From NCBI RefSeq assembly GCF_001613165.1, contig NZ_BDBV01000022.1, positions 124,001-188,000 on the forward strand: a stretch of DNA of 64,000 nt. The letters run 5' to 3'. Of the stretch, positions 9,467 through 17,817 are shown piece after piece. Source of the DNA: Nocardia mexicana NBRC 108244. GTDB taxonomy: Bacteria > Actinomycetota > Actinomycetes > Mycobacteriales > Mycobacteriaceae. The notes under the pieces were generated by a model. The model searched no databases and was not told the DNA's origin. It saw only the letters and a program-made list of their open reading frames with translations. The number at the start of each line of letters is the position of its first letter. Within the stretch, counting starts at the first letter, position 1. The translations under genes were made by a program, and so were the position numbers.

Positions 9467-11068
9467 ATGATCTCCCCTTTCGACGACCTGGACGGCGATC
9501 TGCGCGCGGCCTTCGCGCGCTACGAACGCGCCCTGATGGCCAACGATCTCGCGGAGCTGGATGCCGCATTCGCGGACGGGCCGCGGACGATCCGCGGCGA
9601 TGCGAGCACCGCGCTGGTCGGTCACGACGCAATCGCCGAATTCCGGGCGGGTCGCGCGGGCGCACCGGCGCGCTCCCTGGTCCGCGTTTATGTCCGCCGG
9701 CTGGGGCCGGATGCGGCGGTGATCGTCGCCGAGACCCGCCGGGCCGACGGCACGCACGGCATCCAAACCCAGGTATGGGAACGCGGTCTCGGGCCGTGGG
9801 AGGTCACCGTCGCGCACGTCTCCGGCGGCGCCCCGCCTGCGCGCGGTGCCGACGTGGTGCCGGACCAGTCGATCTGGCGCGTCGCGCCGGGCGACCGTCC
9901 GCTGGCCGTCGGCGGTGCGGGACCGCTGCGCGGCGCGCGCGTGGCGGTCAAGGACCTGTTCGCGGTGGCGGGACAGGCCGTCGGCGCGGGCAATCCGGCC
10001 TGGCTGGCGGCCGCGCCGGTGGAGTCCGGCCACGCCGCCGCGGTGGCCGCGCTGCTGTCCGCCGGGGCCGATATCACCGGCATCGCGGCGACCGACGAGC
10101 TCGCGTTCTCGCTGTCGGGCGTCAACATCCACTACGGCACCACGCCGAATCCTCTTGCTTCCCAGCGCATCAGCGGCGGGTCGTCGAGCGGGCCAGCCGC
10201 CGCGGTCGCGGCCGGTCTCGCCGATATCGGGCTCGGCACCGACACCGCGGGCTCGATCCGCGTCCCGGCCTCCTACTGCGGGCTCTACGGTGTGCGCACG
10301 ACCCACGGGGCGGTGGCACGGGACGGTCTGGTGGGTCTGGCCCCGAGCTTCGATGCCGTGGGCGTGCTGACCCGCGATCCCGACCTGCTCGCGCGGGCGG
10401 CCGCGGCGCTGCTGCCGGTGCGGCAGGGCCATCCCGTCACCGCGGTCCTGGTGGCTCCCGAGCTGACGGAACTGCTGGAACCCGCAGCGCGAGAATCCTT
10501 CTCGGCCGCGGTGCAGGCATTGACGCTGCGCGATGCCGCGACACGGGGCGAACTGCCGCCACCGCGGGCGGTGTCGCTGGACTATCCGGACGGTGGGGGA
10601 CTGGACGCGGTGCTCGCCGCATTCCGCACCGTCCAGGCGGCCGAGGCGTGGCGGACGCACGGCGAATTCGTCGCCGGACACCCGGACGCGCTGGCACCGG
10701 AGGTCGCCGCTCGATTCCGTGCCGGAAGCCACGTCGACCCGGCCGCCGAATCCGCCGCGCGACAGCTGCTCGACGAGATGAGCGCCCGCCTGCGGGGCCT
10801 GCTGCCGCCGGGGACCGTGCTGGCCCTACCGAGTGCGTCCTCCGCCGCCCCGCGCTGTGACGCGCCCGCCGACGCGGTAGAGACGGTGCGGCAGAACACC
10901 TTGCGGCTGACCTGCCTGGCCTCGCTGGCGGGACTGCCCGCGCTGTCGCTGCCGATGGCGGTCTCGGGGACCCTGCCGATCGGGGTGTCGCTGCTGGCCG
11001 GTCCCGGCGAGGACGCCACCCTGCTCGAATTCGCCCGAACGCCCTTCGCCACCGGTGCGAGGGTATGA
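9467..11068 (+). CDS. amidase with N-terminal AtzH-like domain
   Basis: A 533-residue fusion. Residues about 10-125 (FARYERALMANDLAELDAAF, then VWERGLGPWEVTVAHVS) resemble the small AtzH/DUF3225 fold, a SnoaL-like subunit found with amidases of s-triazine metabolism. The rest is an amidase-signature enzyme with the Ser-cisSer-Lys triad: Lys in RVAVKDLF (about residue 162), GGSSSGPAAAVAAG (about 236) and the nucleophile region GTDTAGSIRVPAS (about 262). It should hydrolyse a carboxamide to acid and ammonia. ATG at 9467 lies just after the operator at 9427; no clear ribosome site is seen, so the mRNA may have a very short leader. Confidence 0.87.
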   Translation: MISPFDDLDGDLRAAFARYERALMANDLAELDAAFADGPRTIRGDASTALVGHDAIAEFRAGRAGAPARSLVRVYVRRLGPDAAVIVAETRRADGTHGIQTQVWERGLGPWEVTVAHVSGGAPPARGADVVPDQSIWRVAPGDRPLAVGGAGPLRGARVAVKDLFAVAGQAVGAGNPAWLAAAPVESGHAAAVAALLSAGADITGIAATDELAFSLSGVNIHYGTTPNPLASQRISGGSSSGPAAAVAAGLADIGLGTDTAGSIRVPASYCGLYGVRTTHGAVARDGLVGLAPSFDAVGVLTRDPDLLARAAAALLPVRQGHPVTAVLVAPELTELLEPAARESFSAAVQALTLRDAATRGELPPPRAVSLDYPDGGGLDAVLAAFRTVQAAEAWRTHGEFVAGHPDALAPEVAARFRAGSHVDPAAESAARQLLDEMSARLRGLLPPGTVLALPSASSAAPRCDAPADAVETVRQNTLRLTCLASLAGLPALSLPMAVSGTLPIGVSLLAGPGEDATLLEFARTPFATGARV

Positions 11069-11156
11069 CCACCAGCGCGCGTCGACCACGGCCCCAGCCG
11101 GGACCTCCACCGGCTCTGCGTGTTTCGCGATATTCCTCCGATCGACAGGACCATCC

Positions 11157-11909
11157 ATGTACCGCAATTCCTGGACGCTGACCGCCGAGCATGCGGACCT
11201 GCGGCGGCGGGACGAGCCGAGCCGCCCGCTCGCGCTCGACGCCCTGCCGCAGCGGCTGACACTGGATCTCGCGCGGACCGCACTGGTCGTCGTCGACCTG
11301 CAGAACGACTTCTGCCACTCCGAGGGGTGGCTGGCGAGCATCGGGGTCGACATCTCCGCTACCCACGCGGCCGTCGACGCCGTGCGGGCCGCGCTCCCGG
11401 CCCTGCGGGCGGCGGGCGTGCCGGTCGTCTGGGTGAACTGGGGTAACCGCCCCGACCGCGCGAATCTGCCGCCCGGCGTGCTCCATGTCTACGACCCCGC
11501 GGGCTCCGGTTCCGGAATCGGCAGTGCGGCAAGCGCTTCGAGCACCGCTGTGCTCGAAGCGGGCAGCTGGGGCGCCGCCGTGGTCGACGAACTCGAGGTT
11601 GCCCCCGGCGATCTGCGCGTGGACAAGTATCGAATGAGCGGGTTCGTCGATACCGTCCTGGATTCCGCGCTGCGCAACCTGCGGGTCGACACGCTTCTGT
11701 TCGCGGGCGTGAACGCCGACCAGTGCGTGCTGTCGACACTGACCGACGCCGCGAACCTCGGCTACGACGCCGTGCTGCTGACCGACGCGGTGGCGACCAC
11801 CTCCCCGCAGTACTGCATGGACGCGACCGTCTACAACGTCCGGCAGTGCTTCGGATTCACGGCGACGAGCGCGGATCTCGCGCACGCACTGGACTCGCCG
11901 AACGGGTAA
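11157..11909 (+). CDS. isochorismatase-family cysteine hydrolase (biuret/ureidoacrylate hydrolase-like)
   Basis: A 250-residue cysteine hydrolase with the catalytic triad visible: Asp in ALVVVDLQNDFCH, Lys in LRVDKYRMSGFVD and Cys in GVNADQCVLSTLTDA. A Trp-rich stretch VPVVWVNWGN precedes the Lys. The N-terminal leader and sequence style resemble ureidoacrylate and biuret amidohydrolases more than isochorismate hydrolases. ATG at 11157 has AGGA upstream. It follows the amidase gene by 88 bases on the same strand, so both probably act in turn on amide bonds of one compound. Substrate assignment is inference. Confidence 0.85.
   Translation: MYRNSWTLTAEHADLRRRDEPSRPLALDALPQRLTLDLARTALVVVDLQNDFCHSEGWLASIGVDISATHAAVDAVRAALPALRAAGVPVVWVNWGNRPDRANLPPGVLHVYDPAGSGSGIGSAASASSTAVLEAGSWGAAVVDELEVAPGDLRVDKYRMSGFVDTVLDSALRNLRVDTLLFAGVNADQCVLSTLTDAANLGYDAVLLTDAVATTSPQYCMDATVYNVRQCFGFTATSADLAHALDSPNG
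11534..11561. repeat. perfect hairpin inside the cysteine-hydrolase gene
   Basis: A 12-base perfect inverted repeat (CGCTTCGAGCAC and its complement) flanks a 4-base loop within the coding sequence, around codons 126-135. It is as strong as the intergenic terminators in this window. Confidence 0.6.
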
Positions 11910-11923
11910 CGACCCGCACACTC

Positions 11924-12874
11924 CTACAGCTCGAGCACCAAACGGCTTCCGGCGCAGCGGGATACGCAGATCATCATCGACTCGCCCTCGGCGCGTTCCT
12001 CCGCCGACAGGATCGAGTCGCGGTGATCGATCTCGCCGCTGACCACGCCGGTCTCACAGGTGCCGCAGGTGCCCTCCCGACACGACGCCGGCGCCACCAC
12101 ACCGTGGTCCTCGGCCACCGCGAGGATGGATCGAGTAGGCGGGACCGTGAGCGTCAGCCCCGACAGTGCCAGTGATACCTCGAAAGGCCCTGCGGCCGAG
12201 GCGGACCGGTCGCGGGCGACGAATCGCTCGGCGAAGACATCGACCGCCGCCAGCGGCGCGCAGGCATGCTCGGCGGCCTCGATCAGGCCGTGGGGGCCGC
12301 ACGCGTAGACGGCGGTGCCCGGCGCCGAATCCGCCAGCGCCGCTGCGAGATCCAGGCGGCCGCCCCGCCGCGAGTAGTGGATGACCGGTGCGTCACCGTA
12401 CCGCTCGCGCAGTTCCGCGGTGTACGCCATGGCCGATTCGTCGCGACCGGTGTAGATCAGCCGCCAGGGACGCCCGCTGCGGTGTGCGGCCGCGGCCAGC
12501 GCGAGGACGGGTGTAATGCCGATCCCGCCCGCGATCAGCACGTACTCGAGCGCACGCACCAGCGGAAAGTGGTTGCGCGGCGGGCGGATCGAGACCTCCG
12601 TGCCGATCCGGAGCGTGTCGTGGGCACGCACCGAACCGCCGCGTCCGTGCTCCTCGCGCAGCACCGCGATGCGGTAGTGCGTCGCATCCGCGGGATCCGA
12701 GCACAGCGAATACTGCCGCACGATGCCGTCGCCGAGCAGCAGATCGACGTGCGCGCCCGCCTCCCACTCCGGCAGCGGGTCACCTCCCGGCCGGGTCAGC
12801 GTGAACTCGTCGATGGCATCGGCCACCCGGCGGCGGTCACGGACGACGACGGCGAGGAGATCGGAACTGTGCAT
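11924..12874 (-). CDS. PDR/VanB-type oxygenase reductase
   Basis: A 316-residue reductase of the phthalate-dioxygenase-reductase/VanB class. It should carry electrons from NAD(P)H through flavin and iron-sulfur to an oxygenase. The order is FMN-binding barrel (VRQYSLCSDP, about residue 52), nucleotide domain (YVLIAGGIGITPVLALA, about 110-127) and a C-terminal plant-type [2Fe-2S] domain (ASCREGTCGTCETG, about 258-271, with a later Cys in MICVSRCAG). No Rieske oxygenase or P450 partner is present in the window. It follows the XRE regulator gene by 33 bases on the same strand. Confidence 0.9.
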   Translation of the reverse strand: MHSSDLLAVVVRDRRRVADAIDEFTLTRPGGDPLPEWEAGAHVDLLLGDGIVRQYSLCSDPADATHYRIAVLREEHGRGGSVRAHDTLRIGTEVSIRPPRNHFPLVRALEYVLIAGGIGITPVLALAAAAHRSGRPWRLIYTGRDESAMAYTAELRERYGDAPVIHYSRRGGRLDLAAALADSAPGTAVYACGPHGLIEAAEHACAPLAAVDVFAERFVARDRSASAAGPFEVSLALSGLTLTVPPTRSILAVAEDHGVVAPASCREGTCGTCETGVVSGEIDHRDSILSAEERAEGESMMICVSRCAGSRLVLEL

Positions 12875-12907
12875 GGTGGCCTCTCGAAAGACGAGGGCCC
12901 CGCCTGA

Positions 12908-13552
12908 TTATCGGTCCCAGCCACGGGAATCCGGTTCGCGCGCGGCCGCTTTCACGACGATGAGCCTGGCGCGCGGGCCGTCCACCACATGCCACCGATG
13001 CGGTGTGCCGCCAGTGTAGTAGAGGCTGTCGCCCTCGGCGAGCCGGGCGTTGCCGTGGTCGCCGAGGTCGACCATGATCGCGCCCGCCACGACGTAGACC
13101 CACTCGTCCTCGTCGTGGGTGAAGTACGGGCCGAATTCGGTGTGCACCTCCACGAATTCCTGCGGATAGAAGTCCGCGCGGCCGTGCACCAGCAGCCGCG
13201 TCGACCCCTCCTCCCGGCCCCGCCGCGCGATGCCCCGGGGCAACTGGACGCCCTCGTGCGAGCGGATCACCCGGCGCTCCGCGGTGCCCTCGGGTTCCCG
13301 GTCGCGGGTGTCGGAGGCCAGCATGAGTTCGACCTGGGTGGTGCCCAGCGCCTCGGCGATGCGGGCCAGCGTCATCATGCTGGGCCGGGCCAGCCCGCGT
13401 TCGAGCTGGCTGAGGAACGGATGCGAGATCTTCGCCTGCTCGGCCAGCCGGACCAGGGTGAGGCCGAGTTCGCGGCGCCGACGCCTGATCTCGGCTCCGA
13501 GCAGGGCCTGCGTGTCCCGCGGGGCGGTGCCGGTCACGTTGTCCACGTTCAT
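12908..13552 (-). CDS. XRE-family regulator with C-terminal cupin
   Basis: A 214-residue regulator. Residues about 16-75 are an XRE helix-turn-helix (LGAEIRRRRRELGLTLVRLA, ISHPFLSQLERGLARPSMMTLARIAEALG). Residues about 125-205 form a cupin sensor (THDEDEWVYVVAGAIMVDLGD, YYTGGTPHRWHVVDG). Proteins of this design usually regulate catabolic genes in response to a small molecule bound in the cupin. It is transcribed away from the deaminase-ABC operon, and the near-perfect inverted repeat at 13678 lies between the two starts. It is the best candidate to bind the three related repeats of this region. Confidence 0.9.
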   Translation of the reverse strand: MNVDNVTGTAPRDTQALLGAEIRRRRRELGLTLVRLAEQAKISHPFLSQLERGLARPSMMTLARIAEALGTTQVELMLASDTRDREPEGTAERRVIRSHEGVQLPRGIARRGREEGSTRLLVHGRADFYPQEFVEVHTEFGPYFTHDEDEWVYVVAGAIMVDLGDHGNARLAEGDSLYYTGGTPHRWHVVDGPRARLIVVKAAAREPDSRGWDR

Positions 13553-13677
13553 ATCTCACCATTCGGTCGTTGCGATGCCGCGCCGGTGCTGCAGCTCATC
13601 CGGTGCCGGGTCGGTGAATTAACAAGACCGTAGCTGACTCGTTCATCAACTCGAAACACGGCGGCTGGATAGTGCTG

Positions 13678-13698
13678 AATGTTGATCACATCAACATT
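13678..13698. promoter_or_regulatory. inverted-repeat operator, deaminase-ABC operon promoter
   Basis: Perfect 9-base arms AATGTTGAT and ATCAACATT are separated by CAC. This is the best of three related copies (9285, 9427, 13678). It lies 70 bases before the deaminase ATG and 126 bases from the divergent XRE start. A further partial arm (GTTCATCAAC) is seen at 13641-13650. Confidence 0.78.
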
Positions 13699-13768
13699 AG
13701 CTCCCATCCGCAACGCCTCGCCGACCAGCCACGGGCGGGCCACCATCTCGCTCATTCGAAGGAACCCC

Positions 13769-15028
13769 ATGGATCATCCGTTACCGCATCGGGTTTCGCG
13801 CCTGTGCGGCGCGACCTTGGCCGACGGCTCGGTGGTCGATCTCGATCTCGGGCACGGTGGCGAGCACGCGCTGGTGACCGATGTCCGCCCCGGTGTCCGG
13901 GACCCGAGCCGCGAAACCTCCGCCTCGGCACTCGATCTCACCGGCTACGTCCTGCTCACCGCCCCTGCCGAACCGCACGCACACCTGGACAAGGCCCTGT
14001 CGTGGGATGTCCTCACGCCGCCGTTCGGCGATCTCGGCGCGGCGATCGCCGCCTGGCGGCACGGCAGCGCGGGCCTGGACGAAGAGTCGTTCCACGAGCG
14101 CGCCACCGCGGCGGCGCTGGCACTGGTGCGCAACGGCACCACCGCCGTGCGCACCCACGTCGACATTCTCGGCGGCCCGGACCCGCTGCGCGGCATCCGC
14201 GCGGTGGACCGCGTCCGCCGCCGGTTGTCCGGGCTTCTCGATATCGGCATCGTCGCGCTCGTTCACACGGGCACGGACCCCGCTCTGGTGCACGCCGCCC
14301 TGGACGCGGGCGCCGATCTGGTCGGCGGCGCACCGCATGTCGCTCCGGATCCCGTCGCCGAAATGGCTCGGCTGCTCGATATCGCCGAGGCCCGCGGCGT
14401 CGGCGTCGACCTGCACGTCGACGAATTCCTGCACGGCGATCACCACACGCTCGCCCACTTCGCCGAGCGGGTCACGGCCTGGCCCGCCGACCGCGCCCGC
14501 ACGGCGGGGCACTGCTGCCGCCTGGGCACCATGCCCGAGGACGAGCTGGCCGAGCTGCTCACGGTCGTCGCCCGCAGCGGGATGGGCATCGTCAGCCTGC
14601 CGCTCACCAATCTGTATCTGCAGGGCCGCGACGACCCGATAGCCACGCCGCGGGGACTGACCGCGCTCGCCGCCCTGCTCGAGGCCGGTATCCCGGTGGC
14701 GGCCGGAGCGGACAACGTGCGCGACCCGTTCAACCCGGTCGGCCGCAGCGACGCGCTCGAGACCGCCGCCCTGCTGATCGCGGCGGCCCACCTGGCGCCG
14801 GAGGCCGCCGTGCACCTGGTGACCGACGGCGCCCGTGCCGTGCTGGGCCTGCCCGAGGCCGGAGCGAAACCCGGCGCCCGCGCGGAGTTCCTCGCGGTGC
14901 GCGGCGCCGGCCTGCTCGATGTCGTCGCCAACGCCCCCGCCGACCGCATCGTCATACACGACGGCGCAGTCGTGTCCGTCAGCCGAACCGACCATCGCAC
15001 AGCCGATTTCGCCGCCCTGGAGGTCTGA
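13769..15028 (+). CDS. CodA-like amidohydrolase (cytosine-deaminase family)
   Basis: A 419-residue metal-dependent hydrolase of the amidohydrolase superfamily. The metal motif reads EPHAHLDKAL (about residues 68-77), followed by DLHVDEFLH and GHCCRLG, and the final Asp in GADNVRDPFNPVG (about 311-323). HxHLDK and DNxxDPxxPxG are hallmarks of cytosine deaminase and related deaminases of pyrimidines and triazines. It probably deaminates or opens an N-heterocycle; the compound is unknown. ATG at 13769 has GAAGGA upstream. Its stop overlaps the ABC ATPase start by one base (TGATG), opening a tightly packed six-gene operon. Confidence 0.86.
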   Translation: MDHPLPHRVSRLCGATLADGSVVDLDLGHGGEHALVTDVRPGVRDPSRETSASALDLTGYVLLTAPAEPHAHLDKALSWDVLTPPFGDLGAAIAAWRHGSAGLDEESFHERATAAALALVRNGTTAVRTHVDILGGPDPLRGIRAVDRVRRRLSGLLDIGIVALVHTGTDPALVHAALDAGADLVGGAPHVAPDPVAEMARLLDIAEARGVGVDLHVDEFLHGDHHTLAHFAERVTAWPADRARTAGHCCRLGTMPEDELAELLTVVARSGMGIVSLPLTNLYLQGRDDPIATPRGLTALAALLEAGIPVAAGADNVRDPFNPVGRSDALETAALLIAAAHLAPEAAVHLVTDGARAVLGLPEAGAKPGARAEFLAVRGAGLLDVVANAPADRIVIHDGAVVSVSRTDHRTADFAALEV

Positions 15029-15804
15029 TGTCCCGCATGCCGACGATGAGCGCCGCGCCACCGCGCCCCGGTAGCCAGGTGCTCGGATTCCGATCGACCG
15101 AACTGACCTATCCCAACGGGACCGTCGCGCTGTCGGGTGTCGACCTGACGGTGCGGGCCGGTGAATTCCTCAGCGTCGTCGGGCCTTCCGGCTGCGGCAA
15201 GTCGACGCTGCTGCGGATCGCGTCCGGACTCGAGTCCGCGACCGGCGGCTACACCCAGGTGGGCGCGAACCGGATCGGATACGTATTCCAGGACGCGACC
15301 CTGCTGCCGTGGCGCTCGGTGCGCGACAATGTCGCCCTGCTGGCCGAACTCGACCACCTCGGCAAGGCCGAGCGATACCGCCGCGCCGACGAGGCCATCG
15401 ACCTGGTCGGGCTCGCGGGCTTCGCCGACCACCTGCCCCGGATGCTGTCCGGCGGGATGCGGATGCGGGTGTCGCTGGCCCGCTCGCTCACCGTGGATCC
15501 CGAATTGTTCCTGTTCGACGAGCCTTTCGGCGCCCTGGACGAGATCACCCGCGAACGGCTCGGCGACGAGATCACCGAGCTGTTCCACAGCCGCCGGTTC
15601 GCGGGGCTGTTCATCACCCACTCGGTCAGCGAGGCGGTGTACCTGTCGACCCGGGTCGCGGTCATGTCCGGCCGACCGGGGCGCATCGTCGAGGAGGTCG
15701 AGATTCCGTTCGACTTCCCGCGGCGCCCGGAGATCCGGTTCACCCCCGAGTTCACCGAGCTCGCGGGGCGAGTGTCGCTGGCACTGCGAGGGAGTCACGC
15801 ATGA
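15028..15804 (+). CDS. ABC transporter ATP-binding protein (nitrate/sulfonate/taurine type)
   Basis: A 258-residue ATPase with Walker A GPSGCGKST (about residues 51-59), Q-loop YVFQDATLLPW, signature MLSGGMRMRVSLARSL (about 139-154), Walker B LFLFDEPFGALDE and H-loop FITHSVSEAVYLSTRV. The QDATLLPWRSV stretch is typical of the SsuB/TauB/NitD group of importers. It overlaps the permease gene by four bases (ATGA), so ATPase and permease are made together. Confidence 0.94.
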   Translation: MSRMPTMSAAPPRPGSQVLGFRSTELTYPNGTVALSGVDLTVRAGEFLSVVGPSGCGKSTLLRIASGLESATGGYTQVGANRIGYVFQDATLLPWRSVRDNVALLAELDHLGKAERYRRADEAIDLVGLAGFADHLPRMLSGGMRMRVSLARSLTVDPELFLFDEPFGALDEITRERLGDEITELFHSRRFAGLFITHSVSEAVYLSTRVAVMSGRPGRIVEEVEIPFDFPRRPEIRFTPEFTELAGRVSLALRGSHA

Positions 15805-16631
15805 GCACCGAAACATCCTCTCCCGCACAGGTATCGGTCACCGGGCGGTCGAGCAGGCAGCTGCGCGCCGTGGTCGCCCCGCTGGCGGTGCTGGCCCTCG
15901 TCATCGGCGTCTGGTACTTCGTGTCCTACCAGGTCCTGGCGCCCGCTCGCCGATTCCTGCTGCCGCCGCCGCATCAGGTCGTGACCAAGGGGCTGTTCGG
16001 TCCCGCGGCGCCGGATATGTGGGAGGCGCTGCAGCGCACCACCACCGTCGCGTTCACCGGACTGGCGATCGCGGTCGTGCTCGGCATCGCGTGGGCCGTG
16101 CTGATGGCGCAGGCGGGCTGGGCGGAGACGGCGCTGTTCCCCTATGCCGTGGTGCTGCAGTGCATTCCGATTCTCGCCCTGGTCCCGCTGATCGGGTTCT
16201 GGTTCGGATTCGGTTTCACCGCACGGGTTTTCGTGTGCGTTCTGATCGCGCTGTTCCCGATCGTGTCGAATACGCTGTTCGGGCTGAAATCGGTGGACCG
16301 CGGCCTGCGCGAGCTGTTCGCGCTGCGCAGCACGAGCCGGTGGACGGTATTGCGCAAGCTCGAGTTTCCCGCGGCGCTGCCCGCCATCTTCGCCGGTGTC
16401 CGGATCTCGGCCGGGCTCGCCGTGGTGGGCGCCATCGTCGGTGACTTCTTCTTCAAGCAGGGCGATCCCGGCATCGGCATCCTCATCGACAACTACCGCT
16501 CCCGGCTGCAGGCGCCGCAACTGTTCGCCTCGATCCTGCTCGCCTCCGCCCTCGGCGTCCTCGTCTTCGCCTTCTTCGGCTGGCTGTCTCGCCGGCTGGT
16601 CGGCGCCTGGTACGACGCCGCCCGCAACTGA
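15801..16631 (+). CDS. ABC transporter permease (SsuC/TauC type)
   Basis: A 276-residue inner-membrane permease with six predicted helices and the binding-protein-dependent transport signature around RSTSRWTVLRKLEFPAALPAIFAGVRI (coupling-helix EAA-like loop, about residues 175-200). The N-terminus is cytoplasmic and hydrophilic, followed by VVAPLAVLALVIGVWYFVSY. ATG at 15801 overlaps the ATPase stop as ATGA. With the neighbouring ATPase and lipoprotein it forms a complete importer. Confidence 0.93.
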   Translation: MSTETSSPAQVSVTGRSSRQLRAVVAPLAVLALVIGVWYFVSYQVLAPARRFLLPPPHQVVTKGLFGPAAPDMWEALQRTTTVAFTGLAIAVVLGIAWAVLMAQAGWAETALFPYAVVLQCIPILALVPLIGFWFGFGFTARVFVCVLIALFPIVSNTLFGLKSVDRGLRELFALRSTSRWTVLRKLEFPAALPAIFAGVRISAGLAVVGAIVGDFFFKQGDPGIGILIDNYRSRLQAPQLFASILLASALGVLVFAFFGWLSRRLVGAWYDAARN

Positions 16632-16647
16632 CTCCGTGGGAGAAATC

Positions 16648-17817
16648 ATGAGAAACACATACCGCCCGGTTCGCTCGGTCCTCGGTGCCGCCATCCTCGG
16701 GCTCGCCGCCCTGACCGGCTGCGCCGACTCCGGCGGCACCGCGGCGACCTCCGGCTACAGCGGCCCGATCGGATCGGTCGACCTGCAACAGGTCTGTCCG
16801 GCCAAGATCGTGGTGCAGACCGACTGGAACCCCGAAGCCGAGCACGGCGGCCTCTACCAGATGCTCGGTCCGGACCCGGTCTTCGACGCGGGCGGCAAGA
16901 AGGTCACCGGTCCGCTGTTCGCGCACGGCGAGTACACCGGCGTGGACGTGGAGATCCGCGCCGGGGGACCGGCGATCGGATTCCAGTCCGTGACTTCGCA
17001 GATGTACCAGGATGATTCGATCATGCTGGGGCTCGTCGACACCGACCAGGCCGTACAGTCGGCGTCCACCAATCCGACCACCGCCGTGGTCGCCCCGTTG
17101 CGTATCAACCCGCAGATGATCATGTGGGATCCGGCGACCTATCCGAACGTGCGCACCATCGCCGATCTGAAGGCCGCCCGCGCGACGGTGCTCTACTTCG
17201 AGGGCGCCGCCTACATGGACTACCTGACCGGCGCGGGCATCCTCGACAAGGGCCAGGTGGACGGCAGCTACGACGGCACTCCGGCCAACTTCGTCGCCGC
17301 GGGCGGCGCCAAGGCGCAGCAGGGCTTCTCCAGCTCCGAGCCGTACCTGTATCAGCAGCAGCTGGCCGAGTGGCACAAGCCGATCGCCTACCAGCTGGTG
17401 CACGATGCCGGGTTCCCGCTCTACAAGTCCACGCTCGCCGTCCGCTCGGGGCAGCTGGAGGATCGGTCGGCATGTCTGCAGCGCCTCGTCCCGGTGCTGC
17501 AGCGGGCCCAGGTCGACTACTTCGCCGATCCCGCCCGGGCCAACGACGTGATCGTGCAGGCGGTCGAAAAGTACAGCACCGGTTGGGTATACGACGCCGG
17601 TAACGCCGCGTTCGCCGCGAAGCAGATGCGCGACTCCGGCATCGTCGGGAACGAGGGCGCCACGGTGGGCGCCACCGACCCCGCCCGGGTGCAGCGGATC
17701 ATCGACCTCACCCGGCCGATTTACTCGGCTCAGAAAGTGACTGTGCCCCAGGGGCTTACACCGGAACAGATCGCGACCAACCGCTTCGTCGACCCCACGA
17801 TCGGATACCCGTCATGA
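16648..17817 (+). CDS. ABC transporter substrate-binding lipoprotein
   Basis: A 389-residue exported solute-binding protein. The signal peptide ends in a lipobox LTGC with Cys at residue 25. The mature part has NMT1/SsuA-like features: VCPAKIVVQTDWNPEAEHGG near the start and a hinge region around ADLKAARATVLYFEG. This class binds pyrimidine precursors, nitrate, sulfonates or aromatic acids, so its presence in an operon with a CodA-like deaminase fits import of an N-heterocycle. ATG at 16648 is preceded by GGGAGAAATC. It overlaps the FAD oxidase gene by four bases. Confidence 0.9.
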   Translation: MRNTYRPVRSVLGAAILGLAALTGCADSGGTAATSGYSGPIGSVDLQQVCPAKIVVQTDWNPEAEHGGLYQMLGPDPVFDAGGKKVTGPLFAHGEYTGVDVEIRAGGPAIGFQSVTSQMYQDDSIMLGLVDTDQAVQSASTNPTTAVVAPLRINPQMIMWDPATYPNVRTIADLKAARATVLYFEGAAYMDYLTGAGILDKGQVDGSYDGTPANFVAAGGAKAQQGFSSSEPYLYQQQLAEWHKPIAYQLVHDAGFPLYKSTLAVRSGQLEDRSACLQRLVPVLQRAQVDYFADPARANDVIVQAVEKYSTGWVYDAGNAAFAAKQMRDSGIVGNEGATVGATDPARVQRIIDLTRPIYSAQKVTVPQGLTPEQIATNRFVDPTIGYPS

